This document shows, one piece after another, positions 12,929 through 14,498 of a stretch of DNA of 14,498 nt; within the stretch, counting starts at the first letter, position 1; every line of letters begins with the position of its first letter. The stretch is from CAZIWW01 sp964543275 (lineage in GTDB: Bacteria > Patescibacteriota > Minisyncoccia > Moranbacterales > UBA11712). The position numbers and the translations under genes are program-made. Location of the stretch: assembly GCA_964543275.1 (NCBI GenBank), contig CAZIWW010000021.1, positions 1 to 14,498 of the forward strand. Reading direction: 5' to 3'. A model generated the notes under the pieces. The model ran no database searches and was not told where the DNA came from. It worked only from the letters and a program-made list of their open reading frames with translations.

Positions 12929-14329
12929 ATGCCAGACAAAAAACCTTCGAAAAAAGAGGAAGTTCAGGACCTCAAATTCAGCTTTGACGAAGCCAGGCTC
13001 CCGCCGCAGAACATTGAAGCGGAGATGTCGGTGCTGGGATCTTTAATGCTGGACAAAGACGCCATAATTAAAGTCGGCGATTTTATCAAGCCGGAAGATT
13101 TTTATAAAGACGCCAATCGGATAATTTATGAGGCAATGCTGGAGCTTTACGAAAGCCGCGAGCCCATTGATCTCTTGAGCCTTTCCAACCGGCTGGAGGA
13201 AAAAAAGCAGTTGGAAGAAATCGGCGGATCGAGCTATCTGACAAATTTAGTAAACACTGTTCCTACTGCTTCCAATATAATTTATTACGCTAAAATCGTT
13301 CAAAAGAAGTCGCTTCTGCGTAAACTAATCAGCGCTGCCGGAGAAATAATAGAATTAGGTTACAAAGAATCAGAAGACGTGGAAAAAGTTCTCGACGAAG
13401 CCGAGCAAAGACTCTTCCAGGTTTCCCAAAAATATGTCAAGCAGGATTTCATTCCTTTGAAATCCATCCTGGAATCAGCCTTCAACAGAATCGATGAACT
13501 ACATAAGGGAGATAAAAGCATTCGCGGAGTTCCTACCGGATTTGCGGATCTCGATAATCTTCTAGCCGGCTTTCAGAAGTCCGATCTTATAATTTTGGCT
13601 TCTCGCCCCAGTGTTGGAAAAACTTCCTTAGCTCTTGATCTGGCGCGAAATATCTCTAAGAAAAAAATACCTGTCGGAATTTTTTCTTTGGAAATGTCCT
13701 CCGATCAACTGGTTGACAGAATGTTGGCCGCCGAAGCCCGAGTGGACGCCTGGAGAATAAGAACTGGAAGATTGCGAAGCGACGAAGACAACGACGACTT
13801 TGCTAAAATAGGAGAAGCTATGGGAGTTTTGAGCGAAGTGCCTATTTTTATTGACGATACCGCCAGCGCCAATGTAATGGAAATGAGAACTCTGGCTCGT
13901 CGCCTGCAAGCCGAGCATAATTTGGGACTTATTATCATCGACTACCTGCAACTTATGGAGGGAAGAACCAGCAATAACCGGGTCCAGGAAGTTTCCGAAA
14001 TTTCCCGCGCTCTTAAAAGTATCGCCCGCGAACTTAACATCCCCGTGCTGGCCCTTTCCCAGTTGTCGCGCGCCGTGGAAAACCGCAGTCCTCAAATTCC
14101 TAGATTGCCGGACCTCCGCGAATCTGGATCAATTGAGCAGGATGCCGATGTGGTCTTATTCTTGTACCGCGAAGACCGGGAAAAGCCGGACACCCCAAAT
14201 AAAAACGTGGTTCAGATTATTGTGGCTAAGCACCGCAACGGCCCGCTTGGTCAAGTTTCGTTGTACTTTAATGATAACATTACTAGCTTCTCGTCATTGG
14301 AGAAAAAACGAGAAGAAGCAAGCTTCTAA
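12929..14329 (+). CDS. dnaB: Replicative DNA helicase DnaB
   Basis: Hexameric helicase that unwinds DNA at the replication fork and loads with primase. The N-terminal primase-interacting domain begins at LPPQNIEAEMSVLGSLML (24-41). The RecA-like motor starts near RGVPTGFADLDNLLAGF (199-215). It has a Walker A loop ASRPSVGKT (224-232), a catalytic Glu in FSLEMS (252-257), Walker B LIIIDYLQL (334-342), DLRESGSIEQDAD (395-407) and KHRNGPLG (434-441). The 466 residues are typical and no intein is present. The ATG at 12929 lies only nine bases after a TATAAT, so no SD is possible and the mRNA may be leaderless. The TAA stop falls on the outer end of a 146-nt inverted repeat. Confidence 0.97.
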   Translation: MPDKKPSKKEEVQDLKFSFDEARLPPQNIEAEMSVLGSLMLDKDAIIKVGDFIKPEDFYKDANRIIYEAMLELYESREPIDLLSLSNRLEEKKQLEEIGGSSYLTNLVNTVPTASNIIYYAKIVQKKSLLRKLISAAGEIIELGYKESEDVEKVLDEAEQRLFQVSQKYVKQDFIPLKSILESAFNRIDELHKGDKSIRGVPTGFADLDNLLAGFQKSDLIILASRPSVGKTSLALDLARNISKKKIPVGIFSLEMSSDQLVDRMLAAEARVDAWRIRTGRLRSDEDNDDFAKIGEAMGVLSEVPIFIDDTASANVMEMRTLARRLQAEHNLGLIIIDYLQLMEGRTSNNRVQEVSEISRALKSIARELNIPVLALSQLSRAVENRSPQIPRLPDLRESGSIEQDADVVLFLYREDREKPDTPNKNVVQIIVAKHRNGPLGQVSLYFNDNITSFSSLEKKREEASF

Positions 14330-14472
14330 ATATGATGCTAATCCGCGAATAAATGCGAATCTACCAATTGCGAATGATGCAAATGTATGTTAATGATAAT
14401 AATCCGAAGAGAAGGTAGCTCGTATTCGCAATTCGCTGATTGGCATTTATTCGCAGATTAGCATCATATTTA
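14327..14472. repeat. 146-nt inverted repeat at the dnaB stop codon
   Basis: The arms 14327-14375 and 14424-14472 are complementary at 44 of 49 positions, and the outer 17 are perfect (TAAATATGATGCTAATC). Each arm carries three GCGAAT/ATTCGC units. The 48-nt centre has no gene. Both ends carry TA, so the form TA-AATATGATGC...GCATCATATT-TA is like a small non-autonomous transposon with a TA target. It could also act as the 3' hairpin of dnaB mRNA. Confidence 0.8.
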
Positions 14473-14498
14473 TGTTTCCTAAATCCTTCCAAAAACTC

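Noticed and set aside
14327..14472. Long hairpin as a retron-type non-coding RNA
   Set aside because: No reverse transcriptase gene is in view, and the near-symmetric arms with TA ends fit a miniature element better.

Overview
The window looks like a piece of a small-genome bacterium of the Candidate Phyla Radiation / Patescibacteria, probably Parcubacteria-like. This is inferred from protein style, not from a search. The reasons are: moderate to low GC with AT-rich spacers; tRNA genes without an encoded CCA end; most core genes lacking a Shine-Dalgarno (SD) site; a compact HrcA about 90 residues shorter than usual; and spacers filled with degenerate inverted repeats. TGA is used as a stop (for example yidD), so the standard bacterial code fits. 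A run of 100 N (9447-9546) is a scaffold gap, so order and distance across it are not proven.

Layout. 1-1130: three minus-strand tRNA genes (Ala-TGC, Ile-GAT, Lys-TTT) and an isolated small zinc-ribbon gene with its own strong SD and intrinsic terminator. 1277-9081: a long minus-strand heat-shock locus. In transcription order it is hrcA (behind a sigma-70-type promoter and a CIRCE operator), a grpE gene with a NUDIX domain fused to its front, hsp20, dnaK, an unknown 338-residue membrane protein, dnaJ, and an unknown 165-residue membrane protein. 9201-9434: yidD, next to the gap. 9567-10749: a CorA-type transporter with an altered signature motif, then a small two-helix membrane protein. 10820-11248: a second isolated small gene with strong SD and terminator-like hairpin, divergent from cysS. 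11403-14329: cysS and the replicative helicase gene dnaB, both on the plus strand. The window ends in a 146-nt inverted repeat that starts on the dnaB stop codon.

How the genes work together. HrcA should repress its own operon through CIRCE. GrpE, DnaK and DnaJ form the Hsp70 cycle, and Hsp20 holds unfolding clients. Only one CIRCE was seen, and the spacers between the later chaperone genes are 140-208 nt and hold palindromes. HrcA control is therefore clear for hrcA-grpE and only inferred for the rest.

The most unusual object is the NUDIX-GrpE fusion: an in-frame, AT-richer NUDIX domain with two changes in its catalytic box replaces the usual disordered N-terminus of GrpE. It suggests, without proving it, a nucleotide-sensing input to the Hsp70 exchange step. 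Other points of interest are a CorA with AMS in place of GMN, a 37-nt near-perfect palindrome inside cysS, and a TA-flanked inverted repeat that supplies the dnaB stop codon.
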